Both the position numbers and the translations under genes were made by a program. DNA of 64,000 nt from Amorphoplanes digitatis. Its GTDB lineage: Bacteria > Actinomycetota > Actinomycetes > Mycobacteriales > Micromonosporaceae. Positions within the stretch are counted from its first letter, which is position 1. Each line of letters opens with the position of its first letter. Positions 1 to 9,291 of the stretch are shown here, one piece after another. The notes under the pieces are model-generated. The model made no database searches, was not told where the DNA came from, and saw nothing but the letters and a program-made list of their open reading frames with translations. Location: contig NZ_JACHNH010000001.1 of NCBI RefSeq assembly GCF_014205335.1, positions 6,194,501-6,258,500 on the forward strand, given 5' to 3'.

Positions 1-2166
1 GTGGTCTCCACCGCGTCACACGCCTGGCACCCGGGCGCCGTCGAGGTCGCCGACGCCGTCGGCACGGGCCGCGCGCTGCGTGCCGGGGATCTCGTGACCG
101 CCGTCGACGGCCGCCCACTGACGGCCGCCGCGCCGGACGGACCGGCACCCCGCATCGGCGACGAGGTCGTCTACGACGTGATACGCGACGGGTCGCGGAT
201 CAGCGTGCCCGTGACACTCACCGACTATCCGTTCTGGACGCTCGTCGCACACCACGCCGCCGCCCTGCCGTACGTCGGCATGGCGATGCTGCTCGGGTCG
301 CTGCTCATCGCGCGGCGCCCCCGCGACCCGGCCGCGATCGCGCTGTACAGCCTCGGAGTGCTCCAGTTCATCGGCTACTCGTCCTCGCTCTGGTACGGAA
401 CCCAGGTCATCGATGTCGCGACGGGCCGGTTGTGGGTCACCACCGTCGCGGAGGTGGCGAACTGCCTGGTGTGGGCGTGCATGCTGCTGTTCGTCGCCTC
501 GTTCCCCCGGCCGTGGCCCGTGCTGCGCCGGCGGCCGTGGCTGGTCGCGGGCGGGTTCGCCCTGCCGTTCCTCGCCTATGCCGGCGCGGTCGCGGTGATG
601 CTGCCCGGATCGGCCGGCCTGCGGCGGTCCTGGTTGCTCGTGTCGGTATCGGTGCCGGCCGCCGCACTCTTCCCGGTGCTGGTGCTGGCGGCGCTCGTGG
701 TGAGCTACGTGCTCACCCGCGACCCGGTCGAGCGGCAGCGCATGCGGCTGATCAGCTACGGCGTGGCCGCGCTCGCCACCGGGTACCTGCTGCTCGGCCG
801 GATCCCGGAGCTCATCACCGGGCGCCCGCTGGTCAGCTGGGACTACTTCACCCTGATGTATGTGCCGGTGCAGCTGCTACAGGGCGTGACGATCCTGCGC
901 TACCGGTTGTGGGACATCCAGATCATCCCGCGCCGCTCGCTGATATACGGGCTGGTGACCGCCGGCCTCATAATCGTCTACTTAGGAGCCGCCGCCGGCA
1001 TCAGCGCGAGCCTCGACGCCGAGCTTCACCCCGTGCCCGTGCTCATCGCCCTCGTGATGGCGCTGTCGTTCTCGGCGGCGCGCACCTCGTTGCGCCGCGT
1101 GGTCAGCCGGCTCGTCTACGGCGAGCGCGAGGATCCGTACGAGGTGCTGCGACAGCTCGGGCAACGCCTCGGGTCGGCGGAATCCGCCGAGGTGGTGCTG
1201 AACCAGCTCGTCGCGACCCTGGTACGGACCCTGCGGCTCTCCCACGCCGCCGTCGAGATGCCCGGCCTGGACCTGGTCTCCAGCGGCCACGGCCGGCCCG
1301 GGCCGACGCCGACCTCGATCGATCTCGTCCACGAGGGCGAGCGGATCGGGCGCCTCGTGCTCGATCCCGGGCCCGACCGGGAGCCGTTCGGGACCTCCGA
1401 CCGCCGCCTGCTCCAGGGGCTGGCCCAACAGGTCAGCGCCACCGCGCACAGCCTGCTGCTCGCGGCACGCCTGCAGCGCTCGCTGGAAGGCAAGGTGACC
1501 ACGCTCGAAGAGGAACGCCGCCGCATGCGCCGGGAGATCCACGACGGCCTCGGCCCCACCATCGCCTCCGCGTCGATGCGCCTAGAACTCAGCCGTTCAC
1601 TGATCCGCACCGACCCCGGCGCGACCGACCGCATCCTCGCCGAGCTCGCCGAGATCCACCGCTCGGTCATCCAGGACATCCGCCGGCTCGTCGACGGGCT
1701 GCGCCCGATCATCCTGGACCACCTCGGCCTGGACGCCGCGGTGCGCGAGATGGTGGCCAGCCTCGGCGGCGGCGTGCGCACGAACCTGGACTGCGCCCTC
1801 GGCGCCGACCGCCTGCCGGCGTCGGTCGAGGTCGCCGCCTACCGCATCGTCTCCGAGGCCCTCACGAACGTCGTACGCCACGCCGAGGCATCGGTCTGCG
1901 ACGTGCGCATCTGGTGCGCCGAGGACATCCACGTCGAGGTATGCGACAACGGCCGCGGGCTGCCGCCGGACTACCGCCCCGGCATGGGCCTGACGAGCAT
2001 CAGGGAACGCTGCGCCGAACTCGGCGGCACCGCCACGATCACCCCGCACGCGCCGACCGGCACCCGAGTGATCTGCCGACTGCCCATTCCGGGCTCCGGC
2101 GCGCACACACCCACGATGCCGGCGGATCCAGCGGTGGTAGACAAATACCTACCGCAAAGTCGCTGA
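1..2166 (+). CDS. Membrane sensor histidine kinase (5' end probably outside the window)
   Basis: Two-component sensor kinase of the NarL-partner (HisKA_3) class, phosphorylating a response regulator not present here. The reading frame is open from base 1. Residues 25-70 resemble a PDZ/S1C-like fragment (GDLVTAVDGRPL), so the true N-terminus is probably upstream. Several hydrophobic segments follow between about residues 78 and 335. A GAF-like stretch (about 380-490) leads to the dimerisation/phosphoacceptor box RREIHDGLGPT with His near residue 514. An HATPase_c domain follows, with an N-box (EALTNVVRHAEA) and G-boxes (CDNGRGLP, GMGLTSIRERCAELGG). It contains an in-frame TTA leucine codon at 982-984, rare in such genomes. 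The class is clear; the signal sensed is unknown. Confidence 0.9.
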   Translation: MVSTASHAWHPGAVEVADAVGTGRALRAGDLVTAVDGRPLTAAAPDGPAPRIGDEVVYDVIRDGSRISVPVTLTDYPFWTLVAHHAAALPYVGMAMLLGSLLIARRPRDPAAIALYSLGVLQFIGYSSSLWYGTQVIDVATGRLWVTTVAEVANCLVWACMLLFVASFPRPWPVLRRRPWLVAGGFALPFLAYAGAVAVMLPGSAGLRRSWLLVSVSVPAAALFPVLVLAALVVSYVLTRDPVERQRMRLISYGVAALATGYLLLGRIPELITGRPLVSWDYFTLMYVPVQLLQGVTILRYRLWDIQIIPRRSLIYGLVTAGLIIVYLGAAAGISASLDAELHPVPVLIALVMALSFSAARTSLRRVVSRLVYGEREDPYEVLRQLGQRLGSAESAEVVLNQLVATLVRTLRLSHAAVEMPGLDLVSSGHGRPGPTPTSIDLVHEGERIGRLVLDPGPDREPFGTSDRRLLQGLAQQVSATAHSLLLAARLQRSLEGKVTTLEEERRRMRREIHDGLGPTIASASMRLELSRSLIRTDPGATDRILAELAEIHRSVIQDIRRLVDGLRPIILDHLGLDAAVREMVASLGGGVRTNLDCALGADRLPASVEVAAYRIVSEALTNVVRHAEASVCDVRIWCAEDIHVEVCDNGRGLPPDYRPGMGLTSIRERCAELGGTATITPHAPTGTRVICRLPIPGSGAHTPTMPADPAVVDKYLPQSR

Positions 2167-2250
2167 GATCACCTCAGCAAGCAAAAGCACGGCCGTCGTT
2201 CAATCCGTCGGAATTTTGGTTTTGCGCCGTTTCAGTACTACGGGACGGCA

Positions 2251-2288
2251 CCGGGCCGTGCCACTGAAGTTCCAGTGACACGGCCCGG
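2251..2288. terminator. Bidirectional terminator-like hairpin
   Basis: Arms CCGGGCCGTG and CACGGCCCGG extend inward through CCACTG/CAGTG, giving a stem of about 16 pairs with one mismatch and a short AAGTTC-type loop. It sits between the convergent histidine kinase and the small membrane-protein gene, so it probably ends both transcripts. Confidence 0.7.
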
Positions 2289-2302
2289 AATTGCTGTTTA
2301 CC

Positions 2303-2701
2303 CTAACCCTTGCGGTTCTGTCGCCACCTTCCCCGCTCCCTCCGCAAACGCGGGGGGACGAGGAATTTCGGCTGGTTGAACCAATAGAGTGATAGGGCGC
2401 TGATGGCTGACAGCACAACCACTGCGGCCAGCACACCGATCAATATTCGCGTCAGGGTCTCACCGATGAAACCGTTATCTGCCAGGGTTGCGATGGCGCC
2501 GATGGCAAGCATCGAAGAAATGACCAGAATCGCCGCGACAAGCGTCCGCTCGTGATGCTTTCCCAGGAAAACCGACCGGGTGCCGGCCCACCATCCGGGA
2601 AGGATGTAGAGATTCCCGAGCAGAATGAACACCAGGATGGCAGTCGAAACGATCATCGGCACCTGGGAATCTGCGGACTCAGCAACATTCATGGAACGCA
2701 T
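2303..2701 (-). CDS. Small multi-pass membrane protein, candidate immunity protein of the RHS toxin
   Basis: 132 residues with hydrophobic helices at about 15-35, 50-75 and 88-110 and a basic C-terminal tail (RRERGRWRQNRKG). I do not recognise a family. It lies 39 bases downstream of the RHS gene on the same strand, where polymorphic-toxin immunity genes usually sit. The RHS tip is itself glycine-rich and membrane-seeking, so a membrane-resident immunity protein would make sense. That role is inference from position and topology; it could equally be an unrelated small membrane protein. Start taken at the ATG encoding MRSMNVAES. Confidence 0.6.
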   Translation of the reverse strand: MRSMNVAESADSQVPMIVSTAILVFILLGNLYILPGWWAGTRSVFLGKHHERTLVAAILVISSMLAIGAIATLADNGFIGETLTRILIGVLAAVVVLSAISALSLYWFNQPKFLVPPRLRRERGRWRQNRKG

Positions 2702-2740
2702 TCCCCTCTGCCCGCCAGGGGCAAGTTAATTTCCAGCGCA

Positions 2741-3432
2741 TCAGAATAGGTGCTTCCAGGACAGGTCAACCAGCTTTTGGCCGAAGTAACCGCCGGCGAT
2801 GCCACCGGCCACGCCACCGATGACGCCGCCGATCACTGTGCCCACGCCCGGGCAGACCATCGTGCCCAGCGATGCACCCCAGACGGCACCGACCTCAGCA
2901 CCAGCCCAACCACCAAGGCCTGAAGCAGCACCAGCCGTGATGGCCTGCCCTTGCGATTTGCCTTCCTCGATCTCTTCGGCGTAGGTGGAGACGGCACCGA
3001 TGATCATCGCACCATGGCCGATATTGCTGCCGTACTTCGCCCACTTGCCCTTTGACAGGGTCCAGAGCGCGCCCTTCTCGTCTCGCATCCAGTTACGGCC
3101 CTGCAGTGCGGCCGAGCGCTGCTGCTTCGTCGGAAGGTCCTTGAGCCCCTTCTCCAGATTCTCTCGGGTTTTCTCGAGGCCGGTCATGGCGTCGGTGACC
3201 TTACCGACGCCGGAAGCTCCGTCGCTGACCCAGGGATTGGTAGCGCAGCTGTAGAACAGCTGTCCGGGAAGCGGGGGTTTCGCGCGGAACGTCGGCGCCG
3301 GCCGCACGGGTCCGATAAACGGCGGCTTCGGTCGCGCGTAGTTGCTGGAGCCTCCGCTGACGGATCCCTTTGGCTTCTCGTACTGAGTTGCCGGCTTGAT
3401 GTAGGGCGTCGACCCGTATGCATCGATGATCG
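2741..3432 (-). other. Variable C-terminal tip of the RHS protein (putative toxin domain)
   Basis: The segment after the DPSGL motif starts proline-rich (KPPFIGPVRPAP) and continues with a charged helical stretch (KTRENLEKGLKDLPTKQ). It ends in repeated glycine-zipper motifs (GGWAGAEVGAVWG, GGVIGGVAGGIAGGYFG). Glycine zippers of this type occur in membrane-inserting or pore-forming proteins. I see no nuclease or deaminase motif. The toxin role is inferred from the RHS architecture only. Confidence 0.5.
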
Positions 3433-6400
3433 GCATCAAGCCTGAGGGGTCACTCTTGGTGATGGGGTTGTTATTGGCATAGGCGTACCCGTTGATCTGC
3501 TGGGAGTCGGTGGCATCGAAGACGGGGTCACGGCTGATGAATCGGCCGAGACCTGCGTCGTATTCGCGGGCACCCATGTGTTCCAACCCCGTCGGATCTT
3601 GATCTCCGCCGACGAAGGTCTTGGTGCCGATCCAGGCGACCGCGGTGCCGACACTGTTGCCGTACGGGTCCTGGTATCGCTTGGTCACTGCCTGAGTGGC
3701 GGTATTGTCGATTGCGATGAGGCTGGTTCCGTGCGGGTCGCCGGTGAGGAATTGCACGCCTGCGGCGGTGCGCTGAGCGACGGCCCGTTCGTTGAAGGTG
3801 TAGTACCGCTGCGCCGTCTTGGCCGCCGTGCTGGTGGTCAACCGCAGCTGCACCGATCCGACGTACAGCGTCGCGCCTGATGGATCGCGCGCGAGCAGAC
3901 GGCTGCCATCGGCGTTGTAGACGTATGAATGCGTGCCACTGCTGTCGGTCAAGGAGCTGAGGTGGTTCTCGGCATCCCAGCGCAGGGCCTGCTGACCCCG
4001 GCTGCCCGGGCGGCTGGTCGTGTTGCCGTTGGCGTCATAGACGTAGCTCGCCGTCCCGGTCTGAGTGCCACCGGTCGTGGTCGTGGTCGCGCTGACACCA
4101 TGTGGGTGACCAGGCTGGCTGTATGCCGAGGTGACAGTGGTGTCGCCGCCGGCGGTGTGCGTCGTCTCCGTCAGGCGGTTGCCGGTCGAGCCCGCGACCC
4201 CCGTACCGTCGAAGGTCCACGCCTTCCAGTAGGGGGCGGCACCCCCCAGGCCGGCGACCGATGGCGTCGTGGCGCACTCACCGGAATTCGGCGTCCAGGC
4301 GCTGGTGAGCCTATGGAGCCCGTCGAAGGTGTAGCACTGGGTGTTCGCCGTGCCGCCGCTGGGTGTGTCAGCGGACGAGATGATGTCGCCGGCCGCGTTG
4401 TAGGTGTAATGGACGTCGCCGACGATGTTCGAAGCGGTCGACTTGAGGGTCTTGGCCCCGGCCAGACGGCGTGTTGCGGGGTCGTAGGTCAGCGCTTGCT
4501 GCGCCCACGGCGCCGTGCTGCTGTCGGCGAAGGTCGTGACCGCCGGCTCGCCGAAGCTGGTGTACTGGGTGGACAGCACGATCTGCTTCGTGACGCCACC
4601 GTAGTTGGTCTTCAGGCTGTAGGCGCGTCCCGTGGTCGAGTCGTAGGCGTAGTTGAGCGTCTCGGCGAGCAGATCGCTGGTCGCCGGGATGCTTTCGCTG
4701 TTGACCGTGCCGTCGAGGTTGTAGGTCGCGCTGAATGTGTAGGTGCCGGCCAACGCTCCCTCGGCAGCGGGGATGGTGATGGTGGCGCCGGCCGCCTGGT
4801 AGAGGTGGTTGTAGCCGAGCATCGCGGTTTTGTACTCGCTCGCGCCGGCCCAACGGCTCGACGACGTGGTCCGGCCCTTGGCGAGGGTGTCGTAGGTCCA
4901 GGTGGCGAGCTTGGTGCCGGTGCCGATCGCCCCAAGCCACAACGCGGTCTTACGGCCTCTCGGGTCGGCGTATCCGGCGGGCAGGGTGTAGTCGTACGAC
5001 AGCGTCTGATTCAACGCGTCGGTGGTGCTGGTGACGTCACCGGCGTCGTTGTAGGTGGCCGACGTCGTGCCGGAGTCCGGGTCCGCAGAGCTGATCTTCC
5101 GGCCGAGCAGGTCGTACCTGTAGCTCCGCTGGTTGCCGGCGCTGTCGGTGACCGTCGTGTTCTCTCCCTTCTGGTTGAAGCCGTACTTCGTGCTGTTGTA
5201 CTGCGTTCCCGAGACGGTCGTGCCCGGGTACTGGCGAGTCTCCACGGTTCGGCCGAGCGCGTCGGTGATCGTCGATGTCGGAGTTCCCGCTGACGCGGGT
5301 TCCACGTCAGCAACCGGGGTGACATCGGTGTGATCGCCGCCGTACACCGTGGTGGTGTGCCGTTGCGTGATCCCCATCGACAGCACAGACGTGTTGATCT
5401 CCCGGCGGGCACCGTCGAACGCGGTGACCGTCTGCATGGGAACGTTCTGGTCGATGGGTGTCGGGAACAGCGTCGTGCCCGGCGCCGCCCCGTTGTAGTA
5501 AGGACCGCTGGTCTTGACCGTCTCGTCGACCGAGTTGTAGAAGGTGTCCGTGACGGTGCGACCGCCGCCGGGCGCGATCTCCTGCACCTGACGTGGCCGA
5601 AGCAACCCGTCGTAGAAGTTGTAGGTCGGCACGTAGTTGCCGACCGCGTTGAGCACCTTGGTGGTGACGACCGATGGTGCCGTCTGGCTGATCTGGTAGT
5701 CGAAGGTGGAGTTGGCGGTCTGGGTGGCCTTCGCCCGGGTCGGCGACCAGACCGCGGTCTGACGGCCAAGCCCGTCGAAGGTGGTGTCGGTCCGCTTGTT
5801 GTTCTCGTCGACCGCACCGGTGGTCAGCCCATAGCCGGGCGCGAGCTCGGTGGTGGTCGTCCAGCCGAGCGGGTTCTGCGTCATCTTCACGGAGGTGACG
5901 GGCCCGCCGGTGGCCGGCGTATATGCGGTCAGGGTGTGATTACCCCGCACATCCGTGGCGTCCGTGACTCGGCCGAGAGCGTCATAGACGCTGGCGGAGG
6001 TGGTCAGCCAGGTGATGTTGGTGGCGCTGGTCCACACCTTGGCGGTCTGCACCTTGGTGATGTTGCCCTTGGTGGGCGCGGTCCCGTACGCCTGGTTGTC
6101 GAAGCTGTTCTCGACGTCGGAGATGACGTCGTCCTGGCTGGCCGGGTTCGTGCCGCAGGGCTTGGCGTACTTCTGGATGCGGCCGACCGTCTCCAGGATG
6201 TTGGCCGTGGTGTTCCGGTTGTAGGTGGTGATCTCGCAGGTGTCGTCGCCGGTCACGGCGAGGTCACCCTTGTTCCACACCTGCGTCGGCATGCCGTAGC
6301 CGTCGAACGTGTAGACGCTCTCGGTCCGCCGCGCTCCGCGCCCACCGTCGAGGGCGACGCGCGAGCGGGTGGCCGCGGTGCCGGTGCGGTAGGCCGACAC

Positions 6401-9052
6401 GGTGAAACCGTTGACGGTCCGAGTCGCGATGGCCGCGGACTTCCACGGGTCTTCGATCACGCCGGACACCTCGGCACCGCCCGGCCCGTTGTAGGTGAAC
6501 GACTCGCGCTTCATCCCGGCGTACATGTCTTCGTCGTCGACCTTCGTACCGGTCGAGTCGGTGACCTGGACCGACCGGGTTCCGGTTGAGGTCTTGTCGC
6601 CGTTCATACCCTGGAAGTAGTGCACCTTGGTGCTTGTCTGCGGGTCACCGGTGTCACCGACGGTGGTGGTGACCCAGTCGTACCCGCGCCAGTCACCCCA
6701 GGTCTTGCGTGATTCCGGTACCAGCCCGTTGTCCTCGTCGTAGTGCCAAGCTGGTGTGCCGTAGGTGTAGGAGGTGAAGACGCGCTGAGCGCCGCCGGTC
6801 TGGTCATTCTCTGAGATAGCGGTGACGACATACTTGTGGAACCAGTCGATCCGGGGTTTCGTCTCGCCGGCGCGGGTCCAGTAGCCGGGGTAGCAGCGCG
6901 ACTTGTTCGAGTCTGGCGCTGGTGTGGATCCGGCCGTGCAATCCGGGGTCGAATAGCTGACGCCGATCAGGTCGCCTGTTTCGGTGGTGATCGACGAGAT
7001 CCGCCACCAGTTCATCTTCGGCGTGTTGTCTGTTGCGGTGTCCACTCGGTTCTGCAGCTGGATACCGGCAAACTTGACATCGGGGAGTGTGACGGTGCTG
7101 CCGTACAAGCCCGAATGCGAGATCGACGACAACCACAGGCCGGCACGGGTCGTGTCGCCCGGGTCGGGATACGTCTGGTGCAGCGTCCACTTCTCCACCG
7201 CGTCGTAGGCGGTCGTGGACGCGTTCCAGACAGAAGTCTGTACGTTGTCCAGCCGCTTTTGTGACCAGAACGTCGGTGAGTAGTCAGTGCATGAAGTGGT
7301 CGACGTGCAGTTCTGATCCCACGGCACATCCGGCCAGTTGTTCGGTGTGCTCGAGGTACAGGTGGACCCGGGGGTCACGCAGCGGTCCGCTACGGCAAAG
7401 TCGACCTTGTAGGGAGCCTTGGTGGTGGACAGGTCGCTGTCCTTGCCCGACGTGCGCTGGTCGGTGCCGTAGTCGATTCGGGTCAGGTAACCGCCGCGCG
7501 TGTACGACGCGATCGAGCTGCTGGTCAGGTTCTTGGCATACTTGCCGGTCTCCTGGGTGTACCACAGCGACATCGTGCCGGCGTGCGTATCGACGACGTA
7601 GTCCAGGTTCCATTGCCATGCCTGGTTGCAGGCAGCTGAGGCGAAGGTGGCGTTGTAGCACGGTTCGCCGGGGTTGTTGCCGAACACCGGCACCGTGAAT
7701 GCCGAGTTGGTGGTCGGGTTCCCGGTTGCCCAACCGGCGATGCGGTTGAGTCCGAAGAAGTACTGGGTGCCGTCCGACGTCGTGATCTTCCAGTATTCGC
7801 CGCCGTTGGCGCCGTTGGTGGCGCCGGTCAGCCGTTCCACCTTGGAGCCGTCGTCGTCCTTGAGCGAGTAGTGCCCGTCGGTGTCGTCGCGAATCAGTTC
7901 GCCCGAGTGGCCCGGCATCGACAGTGTCGCGTTCCAGCTACCGAAGCAGAGATCGCCGGTCTTGGTCTTGTTGGTGGCCGTGCCGCCCATGTCGTCGGCG
8001 CAGGCCTTGTAGCTGCGTGTGATCGATCCGGGGTGGTAGGAGAAGCCCTCACCGATCCAGCCGGGCTGGTTGTTCGACGAAGCCATCTGCCCGTCCACCG
8101 ACTGCGACGAGTACTTCAGCGCCATGTCGGGCCGCGGCCCGGTGGCGAGCGGCGGCACGCGCAGCGGGTACGACCAGGTGAAGTCGCCGGACGGCGAGCC
8201 GCCGCTCCAGGTGGAGGAGGCCTTCAATGGCGTAGCGGTGAAGTCACCGGCCGAGCCGGAGGGACCGGCGGTCAACGCCAGCGTAGAAACGGCGCCGCCT
8301 GCGGCCAGGGCCCGCGCGGTGGGGGCAGCTTCAGTCGCTCCGGCCGGGCCGGCGGGGGCGAGCTCGACGGTAGCAGTCACCGTGGAGGTGGCGGTGTCGT
8401 TGGCCGAGGGCAGAGTGATCGGCTGGCAGGACGCGTCAGCCGGCGTGGTTGTGGCGCATGCCGGCAACTCGACAAGGCGTATCCGGTCGGCCCAGCCTGC
8501 ACCGTATGCCTCGCGGAACTTGCCATAGTCCACGAACACATTGACTTTGCCGGCGTCCGCCTTCCCGTCGGCGCGGCCCACCTCGAGCATGAGTGCGTGC
8601 CCGCGCTTCTGAGCCGTGGCGTGATCAAGGACTTTGACGCGCACCGACGACGGGACAGCCGCCTTGGCACCCGCCGACAACGTGGCGCCACGCTTGCCTG
8701 GAGTAGTAGGTACGCCGACGCTCACCGGGGTAGCGCCGACCCGGACCCCGGAGTTGGCGCTGCCCGACAATGCCGAGGCCAACGAGACCGTTGCGTCTGA
8801 GGCGACCGGCCAGTCGACCGGCGGAGCGCTCTCGACCGCGGCCGCGGCCGCGGGATCGGCCGGCGCCTTCTTTGCTTTCTTCGCTTTACCAGGCGAAACG
8901 CTGCGGGTCTTTTCCGCGGTCAGCTTCGCCGGCTTGCTGACATCGGCAAAGGCCGGCGCAGCACCGCCGGCCCACACGCTCAGGGCTACGCTGAGCCCAG
9001 CGGTGAGAATGCCACGGGCCACAGTTCGATAGCGCGAACTCACTGGGTCCAC
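2741..9052 (-). CDS. Secreted RHS/YD-repeat protein with variable C-terminal tip
   Basis: About 2100 residues. The GTG start at 9052 is preferred because an AGAGG stands 5 bases before it; the frame is open to 9124. A basic n-region and hydrophobic segment (TVARGILTAGLSVALSVWAGG) ending AFA form a signal peptide. The centre has many YD repeats (YDLLGRKISSADPDSG, YVYDANGNTTSR), then the RHS-associated core (GAREYDAGLGRFISRDP) ending NNNPITKSDPSGL. After that DPxG motif comes a tail of about 230 residues. This is the layout of polymorphic RHS toxins, where the shell encloses the toxin tip. It follows the LamG protein gene on the same strand, which suggests a joint surface or secretion role. Base composition looks less GC-rich than the rest of the window. 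Confidence 0.88.
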   Translation of the reverse strand: MDPVSSRYRTVARGILTAGLSVALSVWAGGAAPAFADVSKPAKLTAEKTRSVSPGKAKKAKKAPADPAAAAAVESAPPVDWPVASDATVSLASALSGSANSGVRVGATPVSVGVPTTPGKRGATLSAGAKAAVPSSVRVKVLDHATAQKRGHALMLEVGRADGKADAGKVNVFVDYGKFREAYGAGWADRIRLVELPACATTTPADASCQPITLPSANDTATSTVTATVELAPAGPAGATEAAPTARALAAGGAVSTLALTAGPSGSAGDFTATPLKASSTWSGGSPSGDFTWSYPLRVPPLATGPRPDMALKYSSQSVDGQMASSNNQPGWIGEGFSYHPGSITRSYKACADDMGGTATNKTKTGDLCFGSWNATLSMPGHSGELIRDDTDGHYSLKDDDGSKVERLTGATNGANGGEYWKITTSDGTQYFFGLNRIAGWATGNPTTNSAFTVPVFGNNPGEPCYNATFASAACNQAWQWNLDYVVDTHAGTMSLWYTQETGKYAKNLTSSSIASYTRGGYLTRIDYGTDQRTSGKDSDLSTTKAPYKVDFAVADRCVTPGSTCTSSTPNNWPDVPWDQNCTSTTSCTDYSPTFWSQKRLDNVQTSVWNASTTAYDAVEKWTLHQTYPDPGDTTRAGLWLSSISHSGLYGSTVTLPDVKFAGIQLQNRVDTATDNTPKMNWWRISSITTETGDLIGVSYSTPDCTAGSTPAPDSNKSRCYPGYWTRAGETKPRIDWFHKYVVTAISENDQTGGAQRVFTSYTYGTPAWHYDEDNGLVPESRKTWGDWRGYDWVTTTVGDTGDPQTSTKVHYFQGMNGDKTSTGTRSVQVTDSTGTKVDDEDMYAGMKRESFTYNGPGGAEVSGVIEDPWKSAAIATRTVNGFTVSAYRTGTAATRSRVALDGGRGARRTESVYTFDGYGMPTQVWNKGDLAVTGDDTCEITTYNRNTTANILETVGRIQKYAKPCGTNPASQDDVISDVENSFDNQAYGTAPTKGNITKVQTAKVWTSATNITWLTTSASVYDALGRVTDATDVRGNHTLTAYTPATGGPVTSVKMTQNPLGWTTTTELAPGYGLTTGAVDENNKRTDTTFDGLGRQTAVWSPTRAKATQTANSTFDYQISQTAPSVVTTKVLNAVGNYVPTYNFYDGLLRPRQVQEIAPGGGRTVTDTFYNSVDETVKTSGPYYNGAAPGTTLFPTPIDQNVPMQTVTAFDGARREINTSVLSMGITQRHTTTVYGGDHTDVTPVADVEPASAGTPTSTITDALGRTVETRQYPGTTVSGTQYNSTKYGFNQKGENTTVTDSAGNQRSYRYDLLGRKISSADPDSGTTSATYNDAGDVTSTTDALNQTLSYDYTLPAGYADPRGRKTALWLGAIGTGTKLATWTYDTLAKGRTTSSSRWAGASEYKTAMLGYNHLYQAAGATITIPAAEGALAGTYTFSATYNLDGTVNSESIPATSDLLAETLNYAYDSTTGRAYSLKTNYGGVTKQIVLSTQYTSFGEPAVTTFADSSTAPWAQQALTYDPATRRLAGAKTLKSTASNIVGDVHYTYNAAGDIISSADTPSGGTANTQCYTFDGLHRLTSAWTPNSGECATTPSVAGLGGAAPYWKAWTFDGTGVAGSTGNRLTETTHTAGGDTTVTSAYSQPGHPHGVSATTTTTGGTQTGTASYVYDANGNTTSRPGSRGQQALRWDAENHLSSLTDSSGTHSYVYNADGSRLLARDPSGATLYVGSVQLRLTTSTAAKTAQRYYTFNERAVAQRTAAGVQFLTGDPHGTSLIAIDNTATQAVTKRYQDPYGNSVGTAVAWIGTKTFVGGDQDPTGLEHMGAREYDAGLGRFISRDPVFDATDSQQINGYAYANNNPITKSDPSGLMPIIDAYGSTPYIKPATQYEKPKGSVSGGSSNYARPKPPFIGPVRPAPTFRAKPPLPGQLFYSCATNPWVSDGASGVGKVTDAMTGLEKTRENLEKGLKDLPTKQQRSAALQGRNWMRDEKGALWTLSKGKWAKYGSNIGHGAMIIGAVSTYAEEIEEGKSQGQAITAGAASGLGGWAGAEVGAVWGASLGTMVCPGVGTVIGGVIGGVAGGIAGGYFGQKLVDLSWKHLF

Positions 9053-9244
9053 TACTTCCTCTTCCATCCGAGGGATTTGTACGGCGGACAGATGCACGCC
9101 GTTCATTGGGAGGACAGCCTGCACGTGCGGATTAGCGCGGATTCGTCAAAACCGAGGGGCTGTGAAACGAATCCCGCCCGGGTAGCGAATTGGAGACTCC
9201 CGCAAGTTCGCCCTTTTATTTGGGCCGCGTGGGGAGGTTATGGA

Positions 9245-9276
9245 CTGGGCCGCGCCGTTTGACGGACGCGGCCCAG
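9245..9276 (-). terminator. Terminator hairpin after the LamG gene
   Basis: A perfect 10-pair stem CTGGGCCGCG / CGCGGCCCAG with an inner CCG-TTTGA-CGG hairpin. It lies just past the LamG gene stop and upstream of the RHS gene, so the two may be separate transcripts or linked by read-through. Confidence 0.7.
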
Positions 9277-9291
9277 CCGGAAAGGGGTGTG

